Source: Molanna angustata (lineage: Eukaryota > Arthropoda > Insecta > Trichoptera > Molannidae). From it: a stretch of 64,000 nt of DNA. Shown here piece by piece: positions 1 through 11,034 of the stretch; the stretch's first letter is position 1, and each line of letters opens with the position of its first letter. A model generated the notes under the pieces. The model was not told where the DNA came from. It ran no database searches and worked only from the letters and a program-made list of their open reading frames with translations. The DNA is taken from positions 13,516,743 through 13,580,742 of the forward strand of contig OY754977.1 of NCBI GenBank assembly GCA_963576475.1, written 5' to 3'. The position numbers and the translations under genes are program-made.

Positions 1-440
1 CCTTTTTAATGAGATCCCTATCAATTCAATTTTGAAAGTTCTATATATTGTAATACTGAAATTCTTTTCGCTTGAAAATAAGGAATTTTTACTACAGCCA
101 TCTATGGGTGAAATTATGAACAACAATCTTATTATTTTTTATTTATTTTGTTGTAACGCCATCTATTGAGAGAATTGGTTTTTTGTAAATAATGAAAGCT
201 ACAATTCTTATATGTGAGGTGACAATGCATTTTTCGCATAGAAGTCACCCCTGAATTGCGCCAGACTTATAAGGTCCTTATATAAGCCATAAGCCCTGTA
301 GGTGCCTTGATTTCCCGGTTCTCCTACAATAAATATTCCAATTTCGTCTCTATTGAGATAATTAAAAATCTGTTAAAAAATATCTTTGACTCCCGACAGG
401 GAAAAAAATCCAATGTTTGCGCATATGCAATAATAAAAAT
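1..440. repeat. SAT-A dispersed repeat, partial, with inverted terminal piece
   Basis: Bases 1-275 match the middle of the SAT-A unit seen complete near 42.8-43.3 kb: the AAAGTTCTATATAT block, two 'GCCATCTAT' blocks, then 'gaggtgacaatg' and 'cacccctgaattgcgcc'. Bases 280-440 hold the unit's other end (CCTGTAGGTGCCTTGA, TCGTCTCTATTGAGAT, ACTCCCGACAGGGAAA) in reverse orientation relative to the rest. It is non-coding. Other copies lie at 8.7-9.8, 20.3-20.9, 42.8-43.3, 44.5-44.8 and 61.4-61.6 kb. Confidence 0.75.
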
Positions 441-624
441 ATATTCGACTAAACAAAAAAGTTGTTTATTTTTTTTAGATTAATCAATAAAAAAGTACAC
501 AGTATATTTCCACAGATTCGATTTATTACGACCCAACATTTACGCCAAGGTGTCTCGGCATTATCAAGGTTTAAATTAAACTCAATTTGACTGGACTAAT
601 CCAATACTACTTCAAATACTTACT

Positions 625-1225
625 TTGTTTCCAAATGATCGAATCTATAGAAAATTATTATTTTTACTCCTCACTAACCCAAGGGGATATAGTGGGGAGT
701 TATGATTCCGCAATTTTTAAGGGTATTTTTTATTGCAGATTATCAACTAGTATCATGCTGAGATTGTATTCTGAAAGTTTCATCACAATGTATCTGTGTG
801 TGTGCTATTTACGGCGTGTTCATTTTTACTTTATCGATTATAGACTAAAGTACTCATTCGATTCTATTCAAATTTTGCAAATGTGTATATATAATACTCA
901 CTTAGACCCCATTAGATTTTGAAGGATATCTGCATAGTGCTTCTCAATTTTTTTAACTGTCAAATATTTCAAAGTGACCCCAAGCTCAGGAAAATTAAAA
1001 TTTGAAATTTTTATTTTCAAATTGTTAAAAAGGCATATCACTTCCATAAAATGGCATTGAAGAGTTATCAAGTTTTCATAATAAAATATTTAAATAAAAA
1101 ATAATTTAACAAACCCATTTCATGAAAATGCTAAAATTTTTACATACAAATTTTGAATACTTTATAGAATGACTTGTTAGTGAGGAGTTTAGCGTTGGCC
1201 ACAACCCACTCGTTTTAACATGAAT
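625..1225 (+). repeat. Repeat B, copy 1
   Basis: Long AT-rich dispersed repeat shared with 41135-41825. Shared landmarks in the same order are an 'actcctcac/aataccccaagggga' start, 'agattatcaactagtatcat', 'tttatcgattatagactaaa', 'cattagattttgaa', and the 3' block TTGGCCACAACCCACTCGTT. A short open frame at 587-922 is not conserved in the second copy, so I do not call a gene. The terminal block also recurs at 55.7-56.3 kb. Confidence 0.75.
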
Positions 1226-1879
1226 TTCCCCTCTAATAACGGAAAAACTTATTTAAACGAACTATGAATATATTTTTATCTTTAAAATTAAATCGAGCTT
1301 TTACAATGGTATTTATAGACTATCAAACACTCTAAATAATTGAAATATTTCCGTGTTTTTAAACATTATAATAAATATCACAAAACTTATTGAAAAGGAA
1401 AATGTTTTCCAAAAAAATCAAGGGCATTTGTGTGTGCTACTGTAAAAAAAATCAGTTTTTTTTGTTACATACGACATTACTCCTCGCAAAAAAATAATAG
1501 CGATATATTTCGAGGAGCGTCGCGACGCCAGCCTACTTGTCTGGTTCTATGCTCCATATCTACTTGTCTACATACTCATACTACATAATACATTTGCAGT
1601 GGCTTGTCATATTATTAGACATATTATCATGGATAAGATTCAGAAATATAAATAAGAGGATTAAAGAACATAGGAATGCATGAATAGCTACTGCTCGGAA
1701 TTTGCAAATCATTTAATAGAAACCAATCACTCATTCCATAGCCACACTGTTAATCTCTTACAACGAGTCACACACAAAGGTCATTTGATGAACAGTTCAA
1801 AAACAATTTAAATTCACAAGTATATCAATTCAGGTACATTGAATAAAAATTATGTTAAAATTAACCGAATTATACTTAC
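1226..1879. other. AT-rich stretch without recognisable gene
   Basis: Homopolymer-rich AT DNA. A short CpG-containing patch 'gagcgtcgcgacgcc' near 1516 resembles patches near 21985 and 38275, but I cannot assign it. No open frame with recognisable protein features. Confidence 0.5.
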
Positions 1880-2725
1880 TTACATACTTACTCAGCCTCT
1901 TCTTGAGTCCAGTAATGGACAAAGGCCTCCCGCTTGGACTTCCACTGGTATCTATCCTGTGCCATTCTTCGCCATGCAGGACCTGCCACTTTTTTGATAT
2001 CATCGGACCATCTGGTCTGGGGCCTTCCCACGCTTCTGCTTCCGTTTTTTGGCCTCCAGTCCATCACAATTTTTGTCCATCGTCCATCTGACATCCGAGA
2101 TACATGACCCGCCCAACTCCACTTTAACTCCACTACTCTTTTGGCCACATCCGCTACTCCTGTGTTCTTCCTAATCCATTCATTAGTTTTGTGGTCCCTT
2201 AGCGAGATATTCAACATTTTTCTTTCCATCGCTCTTTGTGTCACTCTTAGCTTTTCATCATTTTCTAAGTAAATGCGGATGTTTCAAAGCCGTAAGTGAG
2301 CACAGGGGTACAAAAGCGTCAAAAACTTTTTTCTTTAAGTGGATTGGGATATTTGTAGATTTAAGAAAATTTGATAATTTGCTGAACGCTGCCCATCCTA
2401 GACCCCTTTTTCTTTCTATTTCAGCTTCTAAATTATATCTTCCCAGTTTCACGGTGTGACCGAGGTAGACATTTATGATACTACTCTGCCAATATCTTGA
2501 CCATCAATTTTTATGGGTTCTGAACCTATAGAGGATTTAATTTTTGTCTTAATAATTTTCATTTTTAGTCTTTAGATTCTTGAGGTCTATTAACATTAAT
2601 TTAATTTTTTGCTCTGTATTGGCAAATAGGACAATGTCATCAGCAAATCTAAGGTTGTTCAGATTTTCTCCGTTTATGTTGATCCCATAGTTGCCCCATA
2701 GAACCCATGTAGAACTATACTAACT
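1880..2725 (-). pseudogene. RTE-type LINE fragment (RT palm to C-terminus)
   Basis: Antisense remains of a non-LTR retrotransposon ORF2. Reading the minus strand from about 2715 there is GININGENLNNLRFADDIVL, containing the reverse transcriptase catalytic FADD. After a damaged stretch come 'EAEIERKRGLGWAAFSKLS' (near 2430) and then 'TQRAMERKMLNISLRD' through 'WSWAGHVSRM' and 'GRPQTRWSDDIKK' (2244-1888). The same motif order occurs in the better copy at 5.1-6.4 kb, and the family is widespread in insect genomes. Frameshifts and a truncated 5' end show it is dead. The 3' end lies near 1885. Clade (RTE-like) is inferred from motif resemblance only. Confidence 0.85.
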
Positions 2726-3103
2726 ATAAAACAATTCGTTTTGTGCTACTAAATATTTTGTGCGCTTAACCAAACAGAACAGTCATAATCGGATTAACTT
2801 TTATTACTGATAACAAAGGTTTGTCTAAGAACGCAGGTAGCCAGTTCGGTGGTCACATTTTTTTTCAGTGTAAAAAGCTTATCAATAATGCCATAACATG
2901 CAATTCTTCTCCATTGTTGACAATTTTCCCGTTATCCGTACCTCATTCTTCTGTACAACCAATCACAATACCGAATATTATACCCCTACCCCCTCCTACA
3001 TCCCACCAATCAACACAGCAACATATTTAGTAGGCACAGCATAGAAATAACGTTATTTAGTTATGATACACCTGTCGACGGGAGGAGTGCTCTACCGAAA
3101 CTG
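2726..3103. other. Unassigned spacer
   Basis: Unremarkable sequence, with a Pro/Ser/Thr-rich short open frame at 2821-3030 that has no recognisable domain and no start context. I see no supported feature here. Confidence 0.4.
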
Positions 3104-3609
3104 TTAAGGCCCCCATTCACGATCGTGTCATCCTTCCAAATGGCTCGCCATCACTCCAAAATGCGCTCGTGGCCTGACACACCAAAATGGAATTCCAAAC
3201 GATCGAAACTCTGTAGTACCGCGAAAACGGCGCGGCGCATCCTGTCGGCACGGCATGCTCGTGAGTGTGAAAACCAGCGGTACATTGCGCCATCTCATTG
3301 CGCCGAGCTGTTTGACACTCTCGTGAATGCGAAAGATACAACATTTTCTCTTTATTTTTTTCTATTTATATATAAACAAACCGCTAAATAGCAGTTGTAT
3401 AAAACTCATCATCAGAATTATAACTCATTTTTACTTGAAAATTAAAAAAAATAGAACTTATTAATGCGAAAGCGCCGACCACTTGCGTATACTAATTTTG
3501 ATGGCTCGATGGCGCTCCCGTGAGTGTGATGAAAATTTTACAATGCTCCAAATGGAGCCGGTCCATACGGAACGACGCCGAATGGCACGATCGTGAATGG
3601 GCTGCTTAA
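3104..3609. mobile_element. TTAA-flanked MITE (piggyBac-like target)
   Basis: A 498-bp CpG-rich element at 3108-3605 bounded by TTAA at 3104-3107 and 3606-3609. The ends are inverted repeats: the left contains CCCATTCACGATCGTG and the right ends CACGATCGTGAATGGG, with further imperfect complementarity inward ('tccaaatggctc' against 'ggagccatttgga'-like sequence). TTAA duplication is typical of piggyBac-group transposases. No transposase is present, so this would be a non-autonomous copy. Base composition differs sharply from the AT-rich flanks, and the internal frames on both strands are chance. Confidence 0.75.
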
Positions 3610-5129
3610 GCGTTAATTTATACTCTTTAAGTGATATTTAGCAAAGTTTTTGCAACGTTGATATTGTAGGAACAAAAATGTTTTTCAAAAAACTTAAGTG
3701 ATTTTCAGTTAGTCTAATAATATGGCAAGAATGTATATATAATATATGTATATGAACACACAAAGTGAGTCTTTTGGGAAACTTTGACCACATCCTTAGA
3801 GACACAATTTGAGGCATGGGTTCTTAGTTACTTGCGTAAAATATTGGTCTTTCGCTCGCAAACATACTAAGAATTCAAACGATTAGTCATATATTTTAGA
3901 GTTATTTCTTTGATAAAGAGACTACAAACACGTCGTTCTGAATACATACTCTCTCTTTCCACATCTCTTTGTTCTTCTCCTTGAGTGAACTTCAACGCTA
4001 AATTTTTTTTCGCAACAAAAATAAAGGTAAAAACATTCGCCAAGTATTAAACAATACCCAACATAGGAACGTTTATTCAAAACATGCTCCGGTTAACTTT
4101 TGCGATGTGATTATTTGTTCGCAAAATAATTGTATTGATTAAATATTTATCATTCTCTGGTTTTATTTTTTTACCTTTTTTCTAAATATATAATTGAGAA
4201 CACAATTTAAATTGTTTATTACTATGAGACACCGGCTTAGAATAGTGTTTCCACTCTTTTTTATTATCATCGATTTCGGATGTCCCGTTAGATCAGCGAT
4301 GAGGTTTACCACTGAATGTTGCCTTTTTACGTGAGATGAGACTGGTGTGTGGGCAAACACGCGCGTCTCGTGCTTCTTTTTATTATGTTATGCACACCCG
4401 CACACCTGTCGCTGGATACCCACATTGTGCGATATGCCGTGATGATATTATGTATGTATGATGGATGTGCAATATTATTTGGCATGTGAATGAAAGTAAA
4501 GTATGGTTGTCCTTTAGTTATATTTTTTTTCATAATATAACTGTAATTAGGTAAAAATGAAAACTTTTTGATGCTCTTAATTAAGGTGATTTCCCGGATT
4601 TCTATTCATATCTCATACTAATAACATCTAATGCAATGCTATGTTCATAATATGAAACGAAATTCACAAGGTTGAGTTTTTCAACCGCAATATTTACAAC
4701 GAATGAATCAGAAAGTGAAAACTACTCAAATGCTAGAAGTAAGTTTTTATTGTTATTGCACAATAAAGTCATATAAATAAAAAAATAACCTAAAAAAATC
4801 ATTTAATTAAAAATATACTACACTGAAATTTTAAGCGAGACACCATTTTTGGGAAATTATACCTAGAAATCAATGTATACCTAATATTATACAGAATTCC
4901 GTAGAATACTTTTTCTTATGAATATGTAGCGTTTTATCATTTTACCTACCTACCTCAGTGTATATTTTGTAAACAAGCGAAGAACAATCGAATTGTCTCG
5001 ATTTTGTACCTACTACCTTGCATGCTTTTTAATTTATTTTGTAATTTTAGTACTTTATAATTTGTAATTTTATACTCAGTAATGTAATTATGTAATGTAA
5101 TTTTTTTTTTATGTAATTAATAAAAAAGG
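3610..5129. other. AT-rich stretch; short repeat C at 4364-4455
   Basis: No gene recognised. Bases 4364-4455 ('atgttatgcacacccgcac', 'gctggataccca', 'acattgtgcgat') resemble 34240-34335 in the same order, indicating a short dispersed repeat. The rest is AT-rich with poly-T runs up to the LINE start near 5130. Confidence 0.5.
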
Positions 5130-6440
5130 AAATCAAAAACGCCTCGAGAACTATAGACCCATCAGCTTATTATCACACCTATATAAACTATTTACAAAAA
5201 TCCTCACCAGCAGACTTTCAAACAAACTAGATTCATACCAACCAGTAGAACAGGCAGGATTCACAAAAGGCTTCGGAACAAATGACCATCTACAAACTCT
5301 AAAGAATGTAATCCAGAAATATAATGAGTATAATATCCCCATAGCATTGGCTTTTATAGATTTTGAAAAGGCCTTTGACTCAGTCGAGACATGGGCGGTG
5401 ATGAAGGGTCTAGATAATTGCAGAATTGACTATAGATATTCCTAAATTTTGAATAATATTTATGAGAAGGCCACATCCAGTATACAACTTCATGAACCAT
5501 CCAAGAAATTTTACATTAGAAGAGGTGTCCGACAGGGTGACACTATTTCTCCCAAACTATTTACATTGGCCCTCGAAGATGTCTTCAAAACTCTGGATTG
5601 GTCTAAGAAAGGTATAAATATAAACGGCGAGTATCTCAGCAATCTACGGTTCGCAGATGATATTGTCGTATTTGCCAAGGATGAGGAGGAATTGAAAACT
5701 ATGCTGACAGAAATAAATTCAGCCTGTGTGAACATTGGATTGAAGATGAACATCTCCAAGACCAAAATGATGAGTAACGCAGAAGAGTCCTTCCCCATCA
5801 TAATAGATGGAGTGCAAATTGAAAGAGTAGACCGATACATATATCTAGGCCATACCGTGATGCTTGCCAAAGAAAATCAAGAGGCAGAAATAGAGAGAAG
5901 ACGTGGCCTTGCCTGGGCAGCTTTTGGAAAATTATCATACATTCTGAAATCCCGTAAATACTCCCATTATTTGAAAAAGAAGCTATTTGATGCATGTATT
6001 CTCCCAGTGCTTACTTATGGAATGGAAACATCGGTCCTAACAAAAAGAATAATGCACAAGCTGTTAGTGACACAGAGAGCTATGGAGAGAAAGTTGCTGG
6101 GTATTTCAATAAGGGACAGAATTCAGAATGTCATGATAAGACAAAGAACCAAAGAAGCCGATGTAGCGGAAAGGGTCGCTGGCCTTAAGTGAAGCTGGGC
6201 TGGGCATATTGCCAGATGCCAGGATTCACGATGGACCAAAAAGATCTTAGAATGGCGACCGAGAACAAGCCGAAGAGGTGTTGGCAGACCCCAGGCAAGG
6301 TGGCCTGATGACATCAAGAAATGTGCCGGAGGGAGATGGATGCAGTGTGCCCAAGACAGGGAGTTGTGGAGGATCAAAGGGGAGGCCTATGTCCAAGAAT
6401 GGATGAAAACTGGCTGAAGAAGAAGAAGAAGAAGAAGAAT
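5130..6440 (+). pseudogene. RTE-type LINE ORF2, 5'-truncated, two stops
   Basis: A single frame runs from about 5146 to a natural TGA at 6415, interrupted only by TAA at 5443-5445 and TGA at 6190-6192. Reverse transcriptase motifs appear in order: 'ENYRPISLL' (5146), 'AFIDFEKAFDSVE' (about 5350), 'GVRQGDTISPKLF' (about 5524) and 'LRFADDIVVFA' (about 5643, catalytic FADD). The C-terminal part has 'FDACILPVLTYGMET', 'RAMERKLLGISIRD', 'AGHIARCQDSRW' and 'GRPQARW'. The second stop sits where the related copy at 15.6-15.8 kb has Trp. The 3' end is a GAA-type microsatellite tail (6415-6440), usual for RTE elements. The endonuclease domain is missing. No longer mobile. Confidence 0.92.
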
Positions 6441-8164
6441 GTAATTATTTTTTAAGGTGAATCGTGTAGAATACTTATAGGTTTAATCCTGTTTGTTTTA
6501 CCAAAATAAATAAATAAATACCTATAATGTTACCGCTGTTGATTTTCGTGGTTCAGTAATTGAAATATTTGACTCATTATAATATTTGGTCTTTGGCATT
6601 TTACAGTTGAATTAACACGATTTCAGAAAATAAATAATCTTAATAATCAATTGGTATCACCCTCTAGTGCGTTTGAATTACAGATAATTCTGCATCACCC
6701 TTTGTACATACTGTTTTACTTCCAGCTTGTTCCAGACTTTGAATCTATGTAAGTAGGACCTACAAATATTCCATACGAGTTCCGTTGCCGATTGACCTAG
6801 ACAAAAATTGGAATTTTTCCAAGCATAGTAATATATCTTACAGAACTTACGCAATTAGAATTTTACAATACTCGGTTGAACAACCACTATACGTCACTGA
6901 AATGAGGCTAACATATTTCATAATATATTGTAAAAAAAAAACATTATGCCCTATGAGTTTTTACTTAGTTTCAGTCTGCTTTGGTTGACAAGATAGTAAA
7001 AAATATATCACTAGATTGCTATTCATAAAATAAATTATATATTAGGTACCTACCAAAATATTCTTGTATCTTTATTAGTTTATCTTACCTAAAATTATCA
7101 AAATGAACATTTTAAGTGGTGAATTGATTGCTGTTTGGAAATTTCTTTCAAATCCAGTGTTTCTTTTCCAAATAACCAAAAATTACCCGAGAAACAATTT
7201 TAGATACGTTCTCCTCTGCTCAGTATCGAATTTATTTTCAACTATTTGAAAAGCTATATGAAAATACTAAAGATGAATTTAAAAAATACGTCAATAGTAG
7301 GTATAAATAAACTACATAAAAATGAAAATCTGTACAAATTTAATGAAGACAAGAAACCAAAGAAATAATATATTACAGTTTTCTTTGTGATTTGTTTATT
7401 TTGTACCAACTTAGAATTACTTTTTATTTAATTTTCTTAGTAAATAAAAGCCATTAGATTTTTTAATTCAGAAAATACATTATTTTCTCCTTCATTCAAA
7501 TTTATTTTAAACGATTATTTGAGTTATTCCAAGTAAATATCTTCATGATGAAATATGAGTAAACAAGAAAATTCAAATAAATAACGAAAACAAAAATATT
7601 TATATTTGATGTACAAATATTAAAGAAGGTATGTTATGTACATAATATATGTACCTACCCACATATTTCAACAAATAATACATTTTCTAAATCACCAGAA
7701 AACGTTACATTTTAAATAATATAAATAGTATTATTCTTCATTTTTCTTACGATAAAATCACAGTTCAACTCGTTAATGTCTTCCTTCCATCTCAAGCACA
7801 ATCTCATTTCACAGAAAGTGACATCGTCACTTGATTACTTTTTCGTATTTTTTAAACATCTTGCAGATTAAGTAATTCCCTGGAAGTTTCAAAAGTTAGA
7901 TACTTTTCGTTAAATTAACTGACTCCAACGCTCGACAAAGAGATATTCCCAAGAAAACTGTTTTAAATTTTCTATTTTTCTTTAATATACATATATGTAT
8001 ATTTTGTAATCTCTTGTGCGATCTTTGACGTTTTCAAATCTTTAAATCAAATGTATTGAAAGAAACAAAAAACATTCACCATATTTCTTTATGTAAGAAA
8101 TTTGATGCTTCTTGAATAATTTAATACTAGCTGGATACATTTAGATCCTCAATACAGTTCTTAA
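6441..8164. other. Gene-free AT-rich spacer
   Basis: About 1.7 kb of AT-rich DNA with short open frames only. No repeat partner elsewhere in the window was noticed and no protein motif recognised. Confidence 0.5.
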
Positions 8165-8375
8165 AATTTAGGGGTTTCTTAAACAGAGTTCTGAAATGGA
8201 AACCATGGTATATGAAAAGGGATTAGATCGACCTCAGAAAAGGTGGGCCGATGATATGGTCTATGTCACTGGCAGAGTATGGATGAAAAAAACTCAAATA
8301 AGAGAGAAGTGGAAATATTTAGAAGAGCCCTACAGCAGTGGAGGGAAAGCTGAATAAAGAAAAGGAAGAAGAATA
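8165..8375 (+). pseudogene. LINE 3' fragment (GRPQKRWADD-type tail)
   Basis: Plus-strand translation near 8218 reads 'GLDRPQKRWADDMVY' followed by 'REKWKYLEE' and a stop, then 'aaaggaagaagaat'. This is the usual C-terminal tail of insect RTE-like ORF2 proteins (RPxxRWxDD, then a DRxxW-like segment). Only about 70 codons remain. Similar in kind to, but a different family from, the tail at 6230-6415. Confidence 0.6.
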
Positions 8376-8724
8376 CTTTAAGGTACCGGTTGTCAATACC
8401 AATACCTAATTTAAATTGTAAATAGTTAAGGTTAAATACTTTAAGGTGGAATATGTGATCAAATAATGTCCGCGAAGTTCAGAAAAAGAACTTTTCTCGT
8501 ATCAACCACAACAAAATAGTATTTTTTGCGTATAGTAACAAAAAATCTTAGTGAAAATATCTAAATGACTCCAAATCGTTGAATGACGCCAAATAAAAAA
8601 CATATCATTTGTATTGATACCATTAATTGAGTTTTATCTATTTCATTTATTAAATTAATTTATGTATTATACCTAACCTCATATTTATGTTTCATATTTT
8701 GTCATAACACCTATGATATTATTT

Positions 8725-8950
8725 TGACAAACATTTTAACAATTCAGTAGAGACGAGGTAAAAATATTATAGAAGAATCAAGATCTCAAGGCACCTTTAG
8801 GCCTTACGACCTGTCATCGGCTGGTTTACGTCATCACTTTATGCTCTTGCGCAACGTTCACCAACTATGCCATCTTATTGAGTTTCCTTATCAATGCGAA
8901 TTTTAAAAGTTCTATATATTTGAAAAATTTGTATGTAAGTAATCAGGTGT
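8725..8950 (+). repeat. SAT-A repeat, 5' part, split by LINE
   Basis: Contains the SAT-A start (GACAAACATTTTAACAATTC, 'gtagagacgaggt'), the CTTACGACCTGTCATCGGCT block and the 'aaagttctatatat' block. It is interrupted near 8950 by a LINE fragment and resumes near 9627. Confidence 0.75.
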
Positions 8951-9626
8951 GCAGACGATATTGTAATGCTAGGAGAAACAGAGGAAGAATTAAATGAGGC
9001 TCTCAGGAAGATGGAAGGTATCCTAACAAGCGATTATAACATGAGGATAAATAAGGACAAAACAAAATGCATGGTTGCTGGAAGGGAGGAATGCATCGCA
9101 AATATTGTTCTGGGTGGCATCGAAATTAAGCAGGTGAAAGAGTTTATATATCTGGGAAGCATAATATCTCAAGACGGACGTTCAACAGCAGACATCAAAA
9201 GCAGAATCCACCAAGCAAGAGTCGCCTCCAACAAAAGATGAAAGTCTGTCTGCGTTTGAAATGTGGCGCTACAGACGCATAGCTAAAGTTCACTGGTCAG
9301 AACACATCAGCAACGACGAGGTACTAAGTAGGGTTGGAGAGACAAGGCAAATTATGAAAAGAATTGCCCAACAGAGAACATTTTGGATAGGCCACAACAT
9401 CCGGCACCAAGGCCTGCTTTTTACCATCGTCGAAGGAATGATTGATGGGGGTAACTGTAGAGGTCGCCCCAGAAACAACTATATAGACCAGACAATCGGT
9501 GACGTGCGCTGTAGCAGCTACAAAGAGATGAAGAGACTGGCGGACGATAGAGTTAAGTGGAAAGATCGAGTGTTTGGTGCAGACCAATCCTAGGATTGCG
9601 ACCCAGAAGAAGAGAGAAGTAATCAC
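8951..9626 (+). pseudogene. LINE ORF2 fragment inserted in SAT-A
   Basis: Starts inside the reverse transcriptase: 'CADDIVMLGETEEEL' (catalytic ADD) near 8950, then 'MRINKDKTKCMV' and 'FIYLGSIISQDG' to a stop at 9239-9241. A second frame continues with 'EMWRYRRIAKVHW', 'FWIGHNIRHQG', 'GRPRNNYIDQ' and 'LADDRVKWKDRVF' to 9593. The two frames belong to one ORF2 from which about 100 codons have been lost. It ends with 'gaagaagagagaag'. It lies within SAT-A, whose two halves flank it, so it inserted after SAT-A was in place. RTE-related, family different from 5.1-6.4 kb. Confidence 0.85.
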
Positions 9627-9790
9627 TTGAAAATAGGACATTATTACTATTGCCATCTATGAAGTAACGAATAAACGTTTTTATAACGCCATATATTGTC
9701 AGTATATAACAGTATATATCAGTATAACAGTCCTTATAAATGAGGTGACGGTGTTCTTGCACAAATATCACCCTGGAACTGCGTTTATGT
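9627..9790 (+). repeat. SAT-A repeat, 3' part after LINE insertion
   Basis: Resumes with 'acttgaaaataggacatta', 'gccatctatgaagtaacga', 'cagtccttataaatgaggt' and 'tatcaccctggaactgcg', in SAT-A order. Contains a small local TATATCAGTATAACAG-type duplication. Confidence 0.7.
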
Positions 9791-10336
9791 AATTTTAAAA
9801 AAATATTCAATAATATTATATCATTTGCCCATACTTTGCCTTCGTGATCTATTTCATCCCCGCGAGTCCTTGTTCTGTGCATACAATCACTTAGGTAATA
9901 ACATTATATTGTCAAGGAAGCCTATGTCTTCATATAAGATATTATTATATCGTTAATGTTAGTGGTGTAAACTACGTTAAGTGTATATTATTATATATTT
10001 AAATTGTTTTTACATGGAGATAATACACTTATTTTGAATAAATATTTTTATTTGTAATTGAGTTATGAGTCTGAGTTAAATAGTGTGATATGCTTTGGGC
10101 TGAATACTATTAATTTTTACGAGCAAAATATCTCAGACTAGTTTTCGAGAAAATTCCGTAAAAATATTATTAACAAATAACTAGTCTCCTTCGTGGACAG
10201 CTATTCACTTATTAAATCAAATAACTTTCTAGAAATATAAGGAAAATATGGGCGATGAGAGTTGGCTTAATATTATTCAGTTTCCTGGGGTGGTGTTTTT
10301 TTATAGAAAAATTCGTTCAATGACCCGAGAACAATA
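9791..10336. other. Gene-free AT-rich spacer
   Basis: No gene or repeat partner recognised between SAT-A and the 5' LTR target site. Confidence 0.4.
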
Positions 10337-10340
10337 GTAT

Positions 10341-11034
10341 TGTGGCAGGCCACATCTCGAAATTTCTTTCGAGCGCGCGCCTAGCGACGGCAAGTACATT
10401 TGTTTATCGCTAGGCCGAGTTCATCGCCCGCAACGTCAAACAAGTGACAATACTCCTCAACTGGGTATGACACTTCAAATAAATAAGTCTAGAAAGTTCG
10501 AGGACATTGAACTTGTTACCCCCAGCGCAGCACTATTTAAGGGAGTCTACACCTCTACACGTCGTCACTTCATTTCCGTATTTCCGTCACTTCGATTCGT
10601 CACATCACGCCGACGTTCTCGACCACGCCGTCTCGCCGACACTTCGTCTCTCGACCACCGGTCATCTCTCGACCTCGCGAGCACGATGGTACTTCACCAT
10701 GCGAAGATTCGGACACTTCGAACACACCCGCTAACTCGCTCGTTATACCTACTCATCGTGAGAAAAGTTCCTTTGTAAGTTATTTCATCAATTGTAAATT
10801 TACCCTTAAGCAAACTATTAATTGTGATCAATATACTCATTGTTACTTTTGACCATTCTTTCTTCTTCTCTCTAAACCACTGTGCTTGTGTTCTTATTTC
10901 AAATCATATCCACTTGGGATATAGTAAACTCTCTTTACTGGTAACCCCTCTGGTTACCACTTATATTTAATAGTAACCACTTTGGTTACTACTTACTTTT
11001 GATTGGTAACCCCTTTGGTTACCAATCAGCTTTA
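10341..11034 (+). mobile_element. 5' LTR of a Ty3/Gypsy-like retrotransposon
   Basis: 694-bp direct repeat of 13543-14236, identical as far as I can check by eye. It starts TGTGGCAGGCCACA and ends GCTTTA. A GTAT target duplication occupies 10337-10340 and 14237-14240. A TATTTAA box at 10534-10540 probably drives transcription. Three short palindromes of the type GGTAACC-5nt-GGTTACC lie at about 10940-11027. The 103-codon open frame at 10467 is repeated unchanged in the 3' LTR simply because the LTRs are identical; I do not consider it a gene. Confidence 0.93.

Noticed and set aside
587..922. 111-codon frame at the start of Repeat B
   Set aside because: Not conserved in the second Repeat B copy at 41.1 kb, which has indels and a different length.
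10467..10778. Arg/Ser-rich frame in the 5' LTR (and 13489-13980 in the 3' LTR)
   Set aside because: Present twice only because the LTRs are identical; it crosses the TATA box and has no recognised domain.
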